DNA from: Gonatopus flavifemur
Taxonomy: Eukaryota; Arthropoda; Insecta; Hymenoptera; Dryinidae
Assembly (NCBI GenBank): GCA_018340375.1
Contig: JAFFJZ010000007.1
Span: 9,238,001 to 9,302,000 of the forward strand
Direction: 5' to 3'
Length of the DNA: 64,000 nucleotides
Shown here: positions 48,254 through 60,349 of the stretch, in pieces
Numbering within the stretch: position 1 is the stretch's first letter
Layout of the letters: every line of letters starts with the position of its first letter
Translations under genes and position numbers: made by a program
Notes under the pieces: model-generated
What the model saw: only the letters and a program-made list of their open reading frames with translations
What the model was told of the DNA's origin: nothing
Databases searched by the model: none

Positions 48254-49659
48254 GAGCACATCCGTGTGGTAACTTCGATGCGTGCGTGAGAAATATCTTC
48301 TTGTCGATCGATGCTTAATGAATCTCCTAAACATCAATCCTCCACTTGCCATGCGGGAACATGACGGGAATACTTTAAAAACGGTTTATCTTCGCCGCAC
48401 AAGTGATGATAATTGTATTTAGAATATACATTCGTTATCCAAAGAATATGTTTATCTCTCGATTTATTCGCACTTATTATTAGTGTGTTTATACATATAT
48501 AGGTCGTGCACTTTGCTGCAGTATTATAACGTTTCAAGGAGATTTGAAAACGCGTGGGTTGCTCTGCCGGGTTATTGTGCAACAGCGTACGAGCGTACAT
48601 CGGTCGCCCTGTGCATGTAAAACCTGAAACGAGTACCGTATTCCTCGTTGCACGTACCGCAACAAAAGCGAATCCTCTAAATCAACGTCTACTACCTTAC
48701 GTCGATACCTTATTTAGAACAAATAATGTGGTTGCTAAGAGATGTTTTTTTCTTTTCCTCTTCGTTTTTGAATTCATACGTAATGACGTGTTGTACGCTC
48801 TCGGTACTGTTAATCAACGCTCAAATCGAGGGAATTTGTGCAGGAAAAAAGAACAAATTTCTGTGATGATCATCGATGCAAGTTCGTCGAGAGAAATTTT
48901 TCAGAGAAAGATGGAAGAACAGGCATTAACTGCGTGAGCGCGTAAGTGCATGCAGTTGCAATATACATACTTGTACGCTACACGACAGATCACGAGAGAG
49001 AACCAGACTGGACTATTACAGGAATGGAGGATGAAGCAGATACACTCGATATATACTGACCTAGTGCACTGTCGAGAGACATGTATGTACAACACAACAT
49101 AACATACGTTTGTATATATTTATACGTACATGTCTCTTTACGTGTATGCGTTTATCGAGGACGAACGTGTCCGGTGCATTCGAGTATGAGAATCTATCGG
49201 TCGTATACATAAGTACGTGTGGATATATCGATTGCATGGGAATTCTTTGTTTGTAAAAGAAAGTGTAAGATCTCGGTATCCTCATCTTTCGCAAGAGAAA
49301 ACGAAATAGTTTTGCGATAGAGATATATTTGATATTATGCTGCATTGTACCAGCCGATACAGACTTTTCAATGCAAGTTTGTTATTTGAAACTACTCGTA
49401 GTCAATAACAATTGGTGAAAATAGAAAATCAGATCTTTTCTTTTCTGCTTTGTATTCCCTGAGAGATCACTGAATTTTCTAGTTGTCAAAACTCTAATTT
49501 CGATTCCTGTATCGAATGTAATTAATTGACTCCTTACTGCAAAGGATTCTAATTTGACTCCCCAGGAAAGGGGAATTAAAAATCTGATTTTAACATTATA
49601 TACTGTCAATGTTAAGCCAATATTTTACACAGCTCTTAATTACAGTACTATATTTCATT

Positions 49660-49767
49660 AAAACTAATTTACAACTTTAACTTTTTTGTTTCAGGTAAGA
49701 ACATGTAGCACCTTGGAAATGACGAGTTACAACATACACAGACACGTGATTTATGTTCTCCGTGAGT
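49660..49767 (+). promoter_or_regulatory. Recursive splice site (ratchet point) with RS-exon, site 2
   Basis: CTTTTTTGTTTCAG|GTAAGA fuses acceptor and donor at 49694/49695. A CTAAT branch-point match has its branch A at 49667, 27 nt upstream, almost the same geometry as site 1. A second donor, TTCTCC|GTGAGTTA, follows at 49762, giving a potential RS-exon of 67 nt (49695-49761; not a multiple of three). It is on the same strand as sites 1 and 3. As for site 1, an ordinary small exon is the alternative. Confidence 0.6.
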
Positions 49768-49769
49768 TA

Positions 49770-52700
49770 TTAATCACATGAATTCTCATAAAACGAAGCG
49801 TTGGTATACGATTCCACCTGAAAAAAGTGAATTTTCTTCTGTTTGTCGATAGAAAAAAAAATTGTCACATTATTTCTCGATGAACGAAACAACATTCGAT
49901 TGTTACAACTATCATTAAACAAGATTTAATAAATTTGAACTGTTACGTTGATAACGGGTTTTGTAATTGGATACTATGTAAATAATATTCACTCCGTTGT
50001 ACGAGTGTAAAAAAATGTCTAATTCCAACATGCAACATAGTTTGGTATTTGCACGTCTCGTGATCCTAAACGAAAAAAAAAGGATTTTTTTCCCTTCCCA
50101 GGGGAATCAACAAATTACCTCGTCTCTTCTTGGGCTGATAATGATAATGATACACCAACAATTACAGCTAACGATACATACATGACCTGCTCCATACGTC
50201 GTACGATCATCATCAGATTATACACGTATGAAACTAAACTCTAAAACACGAGTCGCAATCAGTGATGTAGGCAACCTAACGTCGCTCCTTGATAAACAGA
50301 ATAATAAATATGAGATGTGGCAACTTTTGTGTACGTTACACGCACAACACGTACAACACGTTAGAAGTGTTTATAATATATAAAGTCCTTGCGCAAGCAG
50401 TACACACGAGAGTACGATCCGAGTATTGCGCACGTACACACTATCGAACTATAATTAGTTCAATTCCGTTTGTGAGGAAAATTTGCAGATTAACGGATTG
50501 GTGACACCAATTCTTCGATTTTGTATCGATTAAAACGTTCTCTGTTAATTAAGATATATATAAACACACACGAGTCTTGTTGGGATAACATCGAGAACCT
50601 ACTAACCGCGTCCGACCATCATCTTTTCCCCCTCGTTTGCTTCCTTATCTCATTCTTTCTCGCAAAGAAGAAGATCGACACACATTTCGATGGCTTTTAT
50701 ATCGGTCGATCCAATCGTTTATTATACGCGGTGAATAAATTTATCAATGTAAGAAGGAAATCTTTTTGATTATACGCATGGTGCATCAGAAATCTTGCGA
50801 CCTTCGCGATGCACGCTGCCTGCGCGCATCCTTTCTATCGACAGTTCATCAGTAAGTTTACTCGTTGACATTCCGATTTCACGGAAAAGCCAGGGGACGA
50901 TCGGAACACGGCATGTTGTACAAGTATGTTGCACGTGCAGCAGCAGCAGCAGCGTTGTTGTTGAACGCTCGACAGCGACATATAGATCTTCGAGTTCCAA
51001 TCTTCCGTTTAATATTTTTATTTTCAATTCCACACGTCGATACGGCGAAGAATTTTGAAGTGGTTGCCAAGCAACACATAATTCAATATGATTTACGAGG
51101 GATTTAAAGCGGTAATGCTGCGCAATTAGATGCTGTGAACAACTTTTGACGCGATAACGGGTGATATCTTCATTTGAATTCAACAAGAGCTTTCATTTCT
51201 CCACAAATCCATAAATGGTTCGTGTGTATAGTAAATCAACTATACATCTTTTCTCTATGAAAATTATTATTTCTCAATCAAAAGGAAATTAAACAAAAAA
51301 TTAAATACATGAATTATGTATCGATGACCAATCATGAAACGCTACTACTTATCAATCCTTTCTCTGTATAATTCGTAAAAATTCTCCAATGAGTCCGTCC
51401 CCGATGCAAGTGGTACAGAAATCTTGAATGCACATTTCGTATTTTAAATAACAAATCTGGTTTTGTGAGACTCTCCAAGGTTGTAAAGGTCTTGTCCAAG
51501 AAATTAAAAATAAATTGAAGTTTCAAAGTTTATAATGAAGTGCTCGATTGGATCACTCGATTCTAGCAGATACAAAATTTCAAAATCAATATCTCCGTGT
51601 AATTGAGCGTTACCTTCCCGATCAATGGTAGGAAAAAATGACTTAAGGACTGGCGGACTGGTCGGGCAAGTGTTCCATTTTTTAAAAGTGATGCAAGTCA
51701 TATGCGTCGCGTCGTGTCGTGTCCTTAGAATATATCCGTAGAATGAATCGATTAACTTCAGGAATCCCAATCTCCGATCAAAATGAGAAAAGTTGTTGAA
51801 TTTTATACGCGATATACTTATAAGAAATCTTGATTGTCTCTTAGATTATCAATTAACTCTCAAGGCATCGAAGTATCAAGATATCAAAGGTATCAACCTT
51901 GAATTCGTAACAAGCGAATTCTTGTATATTCTTGTAACAAGCTTGTCTGACAAAAACCCATAATTATTTGAGTTCCTGGTTCAAAAACCAAGTAGTGGGT
52001 ATTTCCTTTTGGATCGAGAGTTTGAGACTGGCCAGGGTATTAACATATGCGAGTCATTGTCCAACACAATAATATCGTGAAGAGTTTTCTTCAAAGATTA
52101 ACCGAGTAAGAACTTGGTGGGTGAGATTATTTTTGTTTGTAGTTTAGTTGATCATTATCTGGCTCTTTGAACTATGAACAACAGGTGATTTTCTGCTGAG
52201 TAGTTAACCGGGCCGTAAACAATGCTTATGAATTATTTTTGTTAACCACGTAGAAAGTGGAATCTGACACTACAGTTTAAAAAACTTGTGATGGTCACAG
52301 GTTAGCCAGTTAGTTCCAACAGTACAGACTCAAAGACCATCTTGAACTATCGCGTGGTTTGAACTAGTATAACAATACTGCACAGGGAAAAATGGATAGA
52401 CGCAGTCTAGTCAATTAATTGGTCAATGTTACAAAAAACATCAGTAAATTCGAATGTAATCGTCACTCGCAAGACACTCACAAGTCTTCGCTAGCGCGGG
52501 CGTTACAAACTCGTGAATGCCCAGAGCATTTCTCCCAGAGTCTCAGATGGAAGTTCTTAGATTATTGGGAGTTGCATCCTGTTTTTATGCGAATAAATCT
52601 ACCGGAGTAAGCGATGCGATAGATTTATTTCAATTCGTGAAAACTATTTCATCAAACGCGAATAGGTATTCGAATGCAAGTCACGAATAATAAATTATGA

Positions 52701-55700
52701 AATAAAAACGAGAGGAAGAAATCAATTACATCCCTGAAATACAAAAACACGAATATCTCCACAAAACGTATGCCTCAAAACTTTCTCATATGATATCGTA
52801 TGCATTCCGCCTCACATAATGAGGAGCGATGTTTATAATTCAACTATCATTTAATTTTATTCATTTTGATCATCGAATTTGAGGTTTTCATCCAATTTGA
52901 GGGAATAATTTCTGAACTTTCAATTCAACGGAAGTATTACTTATTTCACGATACACAGAACATTTGAGAAACACTTCCTTCTTTTTTTATCCAACAAGTA
53001 AGAACGTAAGTAATCGCAATCGACGTTACCGATTCACCTACGATGAAAAACAGAGACCGGTATTATCTATAATACAGCACATGGTACGTCAAGTAATAAC
53101 TTCTTCGACCGTAATAATATTATAGAGAAAGATGATTGAAATCGTTATTGTGATGACAATATCAATATCATGGATGATTTAATTATAGAGACAGCAGTTG
53201 ACCTCAAAATTGCAATACACCTCGCTATAAAATAGTTTCCCAGTGGTGTTTTCTTATAATTTTCTTTGGGCATCGATAACCGAGTGAGACAACGCCGTAT
53301 ATTCTTATACGACATAGTTGAAGAAAATACGCCAATGCGGTGTATGAAATAAGCTATAAACTATTTTACCGTTGCAAAAGGTTGTGCGCGGTTCTTACGA
53401 GGAGCGTTTTCACCAACAAGAAACAACAACAAATACAATAAACGGACAAGCCAAGTCCGTTGTCGTCGTCTTCGTCTCCGACGACACGATTTACTCGCTC
53501 GTTTCATATATCTTAGAGAAAATAATAATGCTACTACCGCTGTATGCACGGACATAATTTTACTGCCGTTTTAATAATCATTTACCTCCGGGTGAGCGAA
53601 TAATAATGACTTTTCTGCTCTTTACCTCTCGATATCGAGAGTTTTCGTTGAAGCTTTGGCGGTGATTCCATGTAAATCATTAGCATTTTAAATGGCGCCG
53701 TGTTACGTGTATTATATGGTATCCCACGCCACATTGGTGTATACAATAATAAATATTTATCTTATGATAAAGATCGATACGTTGAGAATGTACTCGCATA
53801 CTTGCGTACTTGCGACTACACCACCATGAAGATTGAATGTTTAACATTATGATAGATGGAAAAAAAGTACCTATTTTGGAATGCGATGATAAAGAGTGAA
53901 AGAATTGTTGAATAATTCTATTCGATCTACAATGATATCTCTATATACATACTAATAGACTCCACGATGGATAATCGAACAGGCACCTGTCGTTATACCA
54001 ACGCGAACCCATAACTGTCGAATTTGATTTTCACAGCAACATGTCGATCGATTTATCGCCCACGCGATGTGTTCGCCATTTACGACGAGCTATATATAAC
54101 GTTCATTTCTGTACGTATACCGCAATCGGCAATGTTAATTATCAGGGCAAAGTATTCATTGGTGAATAATTTATTAACTTGATTGAACTGTGAATTGAAT
54201 GTGGCGAAATGATTCAATTGATTGCACGTTCGATTGCTGTTTATAATGGTGTATATGTGTATTTTAGCATCAATCTTATACACGTTCGGATATATTAAAT
54301 TTCCGAAACATTAGTGAAAAACACTTAATCAGCTTTTACAAGTATGTACTCATCATAAGAATGAGAAGAACTGTTTACGTGACTTGTGACAATGTATCAA
54401 ATTGTTGAACGTGATTATTACTCTTGCAACATATGTCATCCGCGTACTTTTATTCTCCTCTGACGTCTGAATTTATCCACACGCCATGGAGTATTATTAT
54501 TCATCATACGATAATTATCGTGTTCGACAAAAAAAAGCAAGAAATATATATATTTATAATCATCGTCCGTGCAACAAAGCATTTAAAAACTTTCTTCAAT
54601 TTTTTTCAAGCGTGCTGTTACAGGTTTTCATTCGTGAGGGAATAACAACAGGTGTGTGAGTTCGCAATTATCGGTTCGATTATGCAGACGTTTGTGACGT
54701 TTGTGATGTAGACGCGAACACACGCGAGATCACGAATAGTGTGCTGTATATATCATATTATTTCCACTCACGCATCAAAATCGATGAAGAACCTTTTATA
54801 TGAATGGGGAAATTGCAGAAAAAGCCTTGTAATCGGTGATTTCGCGGACGTTCTCATGTGTGTTTATCTACCTTGACCAAAGTGGGTCACCGAGAGACAC
54901 CGACAGGAAATAAGATTCCTTCTCACACTTCTGCTCGTTGTAAAGCTTTTTACAAAGATATCGGGGATCCTGTGAACGCCATCATTAAATTCGTGGTTAA
55001 CTTGTAAATGAGTTCCCTGGTATCGGAAAGTTATTCCAACGACTGGGACAAGAAGAAGACGAAGAAGAAGAGGAAGAATCGAAAGTTAGCATGAAATCAA
55101 AAGGCATCAAACTGGAAAAGAGAAATACAAACTGCATCATCAAAAATCTAAAATATTCAGAAGGCGTTTAACGATCTCAAGATAAATTACTGGTTACTTG
55201 ATTTTGTTGCTGCTTTTTTTTGTGTTTTAAGATTCAAGAATCCAGAAAACCCCGTTTCACTTCATAAATCTTACGTTATGCCGGGGTCTCGTGTCTCATG
55301 GTGGGTACGTTACCGTCAACCAACTCTCCTGTCAATGCAGTGATAACTGAATTAATTACTATCTCAATCGGTGATACTCAACTACATCGAGATCGGCCGA
55401 TTATAACGTTCCAACCGTTAATATTGTGCGCTTGCTGCTTGCGTTTACGTGTTTGCGTGTTAGTTAATAGAGTTGCTCTCGACACCCAGTCGTGTGTCGA
55501 TTACGCTCCATTGGACAGACAATCAAGACTTTTTGCGTGAAGTGAAATCTGTCGAAACCTTCGGGAGTTCAAAGGGTGCCGTATGTATAAAACACACGTA
55601 TGCACGAGGGCTGATGTCATACTCACGTGTGCTTGTATTTAGAAATACACCGAAGAAGTCTAGAAGTCTGTGAAAATTATAAATCACCATATCCCATACA

Positions 55701-56400
55701 CTCGAGTTGAGTCGTTTCACTGGATGCAGAACATTTCACATGAGATTACAGATAATTACCTTATAATCGCATGAAACTCGTGTTTGTCAAACGAGATCGA
55801 CGGATAGATATTTTTCCCTTACTTCTTTTCATGTATTCATTACAAGAAGAGACAAAGTCAAAGATTATTATATCGAACATTCATCCAGAACTATGCATTC
55901 TTTTTGCTTTTCTCTTTAATTCAACCCTTGTACAAAACTGTGCGGATTTTCTCCCAACTCAATCAGACCTTGCAAGATTTCTAACACCAAACTATGCAAG
56001 AAATTAAAAGCTAATGAAATTTTTAGCGACTGAAAGATAATCAATGAAAAAATGTAGTAACTTTATGGTGTCTTATTACATCGAGGAACACGATGTTGGT
56101 ATTCTTTAGCAGTTGCTGACCTAGATTCTTCGTTGTGTGTTTTTTTAGCACAGCCAGCTAGATTGCCGATAATGATTGAATAGCCGCGCGCTGGTTTTGC
56201 AGAAGAACTAGCAACAATCTATCATCTGCATCCGTACTGAGATTCATCTGTGTGTGGCGTGCGATGGTAGTGGATGCATAACCAGTCTATTGTGCGAAAG
56301 TACGAGAAGATGTTATGCTATGATTTGTAGATAATTATGATTGGTACTTTGAGGGTACAAAGATTTTCATTTCTTACTTATGTAAATTCGAGAATTTTGT
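49770..56400. other. No supported gene
   Basis: AT-rich, no transposon ends recognised. The stretch 50790-51060 is GC-richer with a CAG run and several overlapping open frames (the longest, 50770-51186 minus, 138 codons) but no coding signature. A GAA-rich stretch at 55047-55080 gives acidic or basic frames depending on phase and is probably simple sequence. Confidence 0.4.
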
Positions 56401-56414
56401 TGGAATTTCTATAG

Positions 56415-56573
56415 GAAGAAACCGAAGAATATGATGAGGAAGATAAAAAAGATGAAGAAAAAAAGAAGGTGAAGTTGTTCGGTTCCGACGACTCTTATCC
56501 CACTGAAACCAATGATGTAGCTGAAAATATGACCGACGTGGTTCGTGCGAGTCATTTGTTATTCAATATTTAA
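56415..56573 (+). CDS. Candidate acidic internal exon, unknown gene
   Basis: Directly after an acceptor-like TGGAATTTCTATAG, a frame opens for 52 codons. It begins EETEEYDEEDKKDEEKKK and continues VKLFGSDDSYPTETNDVAEN to a TAA at 56571-56573; a stop in this frame lies just upstream of the acceptor. A good donor, AAGAAG|GTGAAG, would end the exon at 56468 (54 nt, 18 codons, frame-preserving). Otherwise the longer part could be used with a weaker donor near 56540. The charged peptide resembles a linker exon of a large cytoplasmic protein, but I cannot name it. It lies between recursive sites 2 and 3 on the same strand. Confidence 0.4.
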   Translation, partial: EETEEYDEEDKKDEEKKKVKLFGSDDSYPTETNDVAENMTDVVRASHLLFNI

Positions 56574-57548
56574 TCCAGTGATTAATGACGTGAATTGAAA
56601 TTTGTATTTCTCGAAGAATGTGACCAGCGGTGAAACTCTTTTCGAATTCATTTTATAACCCATGTATTTATCACTTTAATATACGTTTGTTTGATTGATT
56701 TTGAAACCATTCTATCCAGTAGGGTGGGATGAAAAACACTATTGAACATATTTTTAAATGTTGTACAACGTGGAATGAAATTCCACAGACGCATAAATCA
56801 TTCTAATCCATTATTTTAATATTTCTCCTTTGTTTATATCTCTCCCATAATGGAATAAAAATATTCCCACGAGAATTCATTGTATATAAATATCATTTCT
56901 CAAACACTTTATTACGCAAATTTTTTCCCCCAGTTCTTTTTTTTTCGCAGACTAAGATATTTCAGACTTTAAAATGAAAATCATGTCGATGCAACGTGGT
57001 GAAATGTTCAATGCTTAGAATTATATCCAGATTCCATGTCCATAATAAATTCCTTAGCTAACAAATGTATACGTACACAAACTCACATTTCCAGAGATGG
57101 AATATAAAGACCATAAACTATATATATACACGTATATTTATAACACACGTATATCGTTGAAGCTCGGTGTGAGTACCAAGCCCTCCCCCAACACGACAAC
57201 ACGATGGTTAGAGCAACCGCCGCTCCAACTCTGCTCTTTCGTTCGTTCTATCTTTATTCATCTGGTGCACGAGAAGGCTCTCCCCCTCTGTGTTCTTTTG
57301 CTTCACGGTATTAGAGCCTCATGACAGCTCCGGGCGATGTAGGCGGCTGACTAGGCACAGATACCTATAACCGCATCTACGTCTCTGTCTGAGTCTCCTT
57401 AGAGTCTATATCATTTTCTTTCTTTCTTCCTCTTCCCCGCCGTACGTACTGGTGGCAGGGAACAACCACTAGAATTGTTGCGCAACCGTCATCGCGGGAC
57501 GACTATGGAGTTCCACACAGCCGAAGAGATATAAACGATGCTGTGTGC

Positions 57549-57566
57549 GTGTGTGTGTGTGTGTGT
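57549..57566 (+). repeat. (GT)n microsatellite
   Basis: About nine GT dinucleotides, extended by an imperfect GTGTGC upstream. Confidence 0.9.
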
Positions 57567-58139
57567 TCGTTGGCTACGGTAAATAGGCTAAAGGCATATC
57601 CGTACAACACGAACGTATAGCCTTTGTTAAATAATAGATGTACCTGACGTTCCGAGATTCTTTTTCTAAGTTTTTATCCTGGCTTTTGGGAATCTCGATA
57701 CACGGCGGTGGTTTGGAATTCTTCAATGATACTGTGCTGATTCAGCATTTTCAAAACATATTATTGATATTCCAAGACTATTTTAGACTTCGTGACTCGA
57801 TGAAACCAGATACGCGGGACCGACCCAATGGAATTGTAGTCATTAATTCTCTTTTCTTATTCCGATGAAATTCGTGAAGAGTTCTTTGAGAACATCGAGA
57901 CAAGAAATTTACTGTGACATACACAGACAGAAGTGCTGTCATACACAGCGAAATTACACGGAGAAAAAGCATCGCTGGCAAAAAAAAAACTGATCTATTG
58001 CTACATCGTCTACAAAAAGCACGGCTAAGGAAGCAAGAAAAAGGATTGGTACCACTGAATTTTGTTGTTGGCGTGAACAAATTTGTCAAAAGAACTAACT
58101 TCATAGCTGCTGGAGTGAATATTTTTGCGAGGACAACAA

Positions 58140-58443
58140 CCCACACAGTATTCCGCTTCTGGAAGATATCTCGAGCCAAATTAAAGAAGTCTCATGCAAC
58201 ATGAAAAGAGATCTTCAAGAAATCTGAAACAGTTCTTACTTCTAAAAGATTTCTGTAAGATGTTTAAAAGATATAATCTCGGAAGAAAAGTTTTAGATTT
58301 TCTGAAAGATATCTTTTAGATGTCTTTTAGAAGTAAGAACTGTTTTAGACATCTTAAGGATATCTTTTCATGTTGCATAAGACTTCTTAAACTTTTCTGA
58401 ACAGTTCCTCAAGATATCTTGAAGACCAAAAGTGCTGTGTGGG
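58140..58443. mobile_element. 304-bp hairpin MITE, GATATCTT type
   Basis: The ends CCCACACAG and CTGTGTGGG are exact inverted copies. The arms continue: GAAGTCTCATGCAACATGAA / TTCATGTTGCATAAGACTTC and ACAGTTCTTACTTCTAAAAG / CTTTTAGAAGTAAGAACTGT. The interior repeats AAAGATATCTTTTAG. Non-coding. Confidence 0.8.
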
Positions 58444-58465
58444 AAGTTCTTTCGTAACTAGTTTA

Positions 58466-58691
58466 CCCGGAAAAAATAATTTAGCCGTAGCAGCTTAGTA
58501 GTTAGCTCGGACATGGACAGTCATTAAATTACCTCCTGCAGTTGAATTTTGACTGTCACAGCCAACAAATTTGCATTTGTAGCTAACTCATATGTTGTAA
58601 CAGTTGGAATTTAATTGCGGGAGCTAACTCAATGGCTGTTGGTTTCCGTGCTAGCCACTTGGCTGCTGCAGCTAAATTATTGTATGCCGTG
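58466..58691. mobile_element. 226-bp hairpin MITE, TA target, AGCTAAAT type
   Basis: TA (58464-58465 and 58692-58693) flanks ends CCCGGAAAAAATAATTTAGC and, inverted, CACGGCATACAATAATTTAGC-like. The interior repeats GCAGCTAA, GTTAGCT and their inverses. The element at 23895-24085 shares this interior. Confidence 0.7.
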
Positions 58692-59199
58692 TAGATTTCA
58701 CAGTCATAGTGAATTTTGGATTCTTAAATTCCCAACTTTCGGATAAATTCTTAGAATTGAAATCACCTCATCTCATTCGAACTCATATAAATCTATCCTT
58801 TTTAACTAATCGCAATTCCTTCACATATTCCTTGAACGTCCCAGCTTTCTAACTATTATTGTAACATAGCTGAACTTGAGAAGTCAAAAATTCAACCATA
58901 CACGTATTCACAGGGTGAATACATTTTATTTGTATGTTTTCTGAACGCAATGTCCATTATTATCATTTTACTTTGTTTGAAATTCGCTCTGATTGCATGT
59001 GGAATATATAATTTGATTGTTTTATCCGTTTACATCAGGATACAATAAACGATACCAGCAATTACTTGAGTTTCAAGCACGAAGAATTAAATTGAATATA
59101 TGTTCGATATTCTTGTGGAAATTATTCATTCCTCCGATATATATCATGTTTTGAAATACTCATGTCGTATTCATATTAGAAAAAAAGTGAATGTAGGAT

Positions 59200-59278
59200 T
59201 CATGAATTCTTTTCCTTTGTTTTAGGTACGTTGACGATGTTCTAAAGACATATTTGAGATTCAAAATATCCTGTGAGT
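59200..59278 (+). promoter_or_regulatory. Recursive splice site (ratchet point) with RS-exon, site 3
   Basis: TTTTCCTTTGTTTTAG|GTAC places an acceptor directly against a donor (GTACGT) at 59225/59226. A second donor, ATATCCT|GTGAGTGC, follows at 59273, giving a potential RS-exon of 47 nt (59226-59272). No CTAAT branch point is seen, so this is the weakest of the three. It is 9.53 kb after site 2 on the same strand. Confidence 0.5.
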
Positions 59279-59666
59279 GCATCTTAGATCCTTACTTATC
59301 GTGTTTTAAGAACCTTCGATCGTAACTTTGAACAGTTTCTATGAGATTCTTGAGAAGATATTAACGCTTTTGGAATCTTTATTTCTACCTTGTAACGCTT
59401 TCTCTTTTTAACATCGTTGAATACAAAATGATGAGAAAAAAACATACAAGAGAAGGGTGTATTATTTTGTTACAATCTTATTAATGGAATCAAGTCAACG
59501 CAGTTTTATGAGAAATTGAAGAGCAGGGATATTCTTACTGAGCTTCGTCTTCAGTGAAAATAACAAGCCAAGAAAAAGTTCAGTCCCTAAACAATGGTTC
59601 ATCATTCTACGATACGTTTTTCATCAATGATTGTCTCTTTGCTCACGCAAAATTTTGGATCTAGCA

Positions 59667-60304
59667 TTAGGCAACATTTAAACCGAGCATTGACCCAAGC
59701 TGTTTCAGATTCTTTTCAATAGCACAAAAATATCGTCTGAACCGATCTTCGCAAGTTACCGCGAGGCCCGAGGTCAATCGTGGATAAAGCATTGGTCCGT
59801 TAAGCAGTTTCCTGCAGCACTGATAGACCGTGCATAGGAAATCGAAGTCCCTGCAAAATACAACGCAATTTGTTATTTAATAATTCCAAAATTCATTGTC
59901 GTTTGACTTTAATTTTCAAACTTCGTTGACAAATTGAATTCGAAAAGACTGTTAAAAGTTGCATTGCTGTTTCAGCGAAAAATATAGGACCTTTCTTTTT
60001 TTACCGAGGCCCATTCGTACACGTTTCAAGGAATATATATTGTATTTTATAGGCGTAAAATATGCCGTAGTATTCTCATTCCGCTAGATATCTGCGAGAA
60101 AAATTCAATACAAAATTAGAGGGATGGAGATTCTCTACCTGGAAAGAACAGCAGAGTAATGATTACCATGCAGCCTAGCAAACGAGGAACACATGGAATT
60201 ATCATTCGAGTTGACTGTAACCAATTCGTGTGAACATACAAACGATCATGAATTGACGCTTGTGTCTCTCAACTGCTATGATACGTTGCTGTAGCGGTAA
60301 TCAT
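59667..60304 (-). CDS. Candidate three-exon gene, 96-aa product, unknown
   Basis: Exons on the minus strand are 60304-60274 (ATG with G at -3), 60214-60139 and 59850-59667 (TAA at 59667-59669). The introns are 59 nt (GTTGAG...TTACAG, weak donor) and 288 nt (CCAG|GTAGAG...TATTTTGCAG). The joined phases agree at both junctions, giving 96 residues. The last exon encodes DFDFLCTVYQCCRKLLNG, PMLYPRLTSGLAVTCEDRFR and RYFCAIEKNLKQLGSMLGLN. The frame stays open further upstream in exon 1 to at least 60345 (DRLKDIHEKKRT), so the start may lie elsewhere. No signal peptide or domain is recognised. In another frame, exon 2 begins MIIPCVPRLLGCMVIITLLF, signal-peptide-like, but soon stops in exon 3. It lies antisense to the proposed long intron. 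Confidence 0.35.
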
Positions 60305-60349
60305 TGCAGTTCTCTTCTTCTCGTGTATATCTTTCAAGCGATCCTCTTG

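Larger units (their letters stand above)
46490..49630. other. No supported gene; microsatellites
   Basis: No exon or element end is supported. Contains a CAG run at 47484-47511 (nine triplets, non-coding context) and a CA run at 48231-48253. Confidence 0.45.

Noticed and set aside
55004..55170. 57-codon frame with a long glutamate run
   Set aside because: The acidic run comes from a GAA-rich simple repeat and no acceptor precedes it.
56158..56247. 29-codon minus-strand frame MNLSTDADDRLLLVLLQNQR... directly after a CAG
   Set aside because: It is protein-like but very short, the preceding polypyrimidine tract is poor and no neighbouring exon can be joined.
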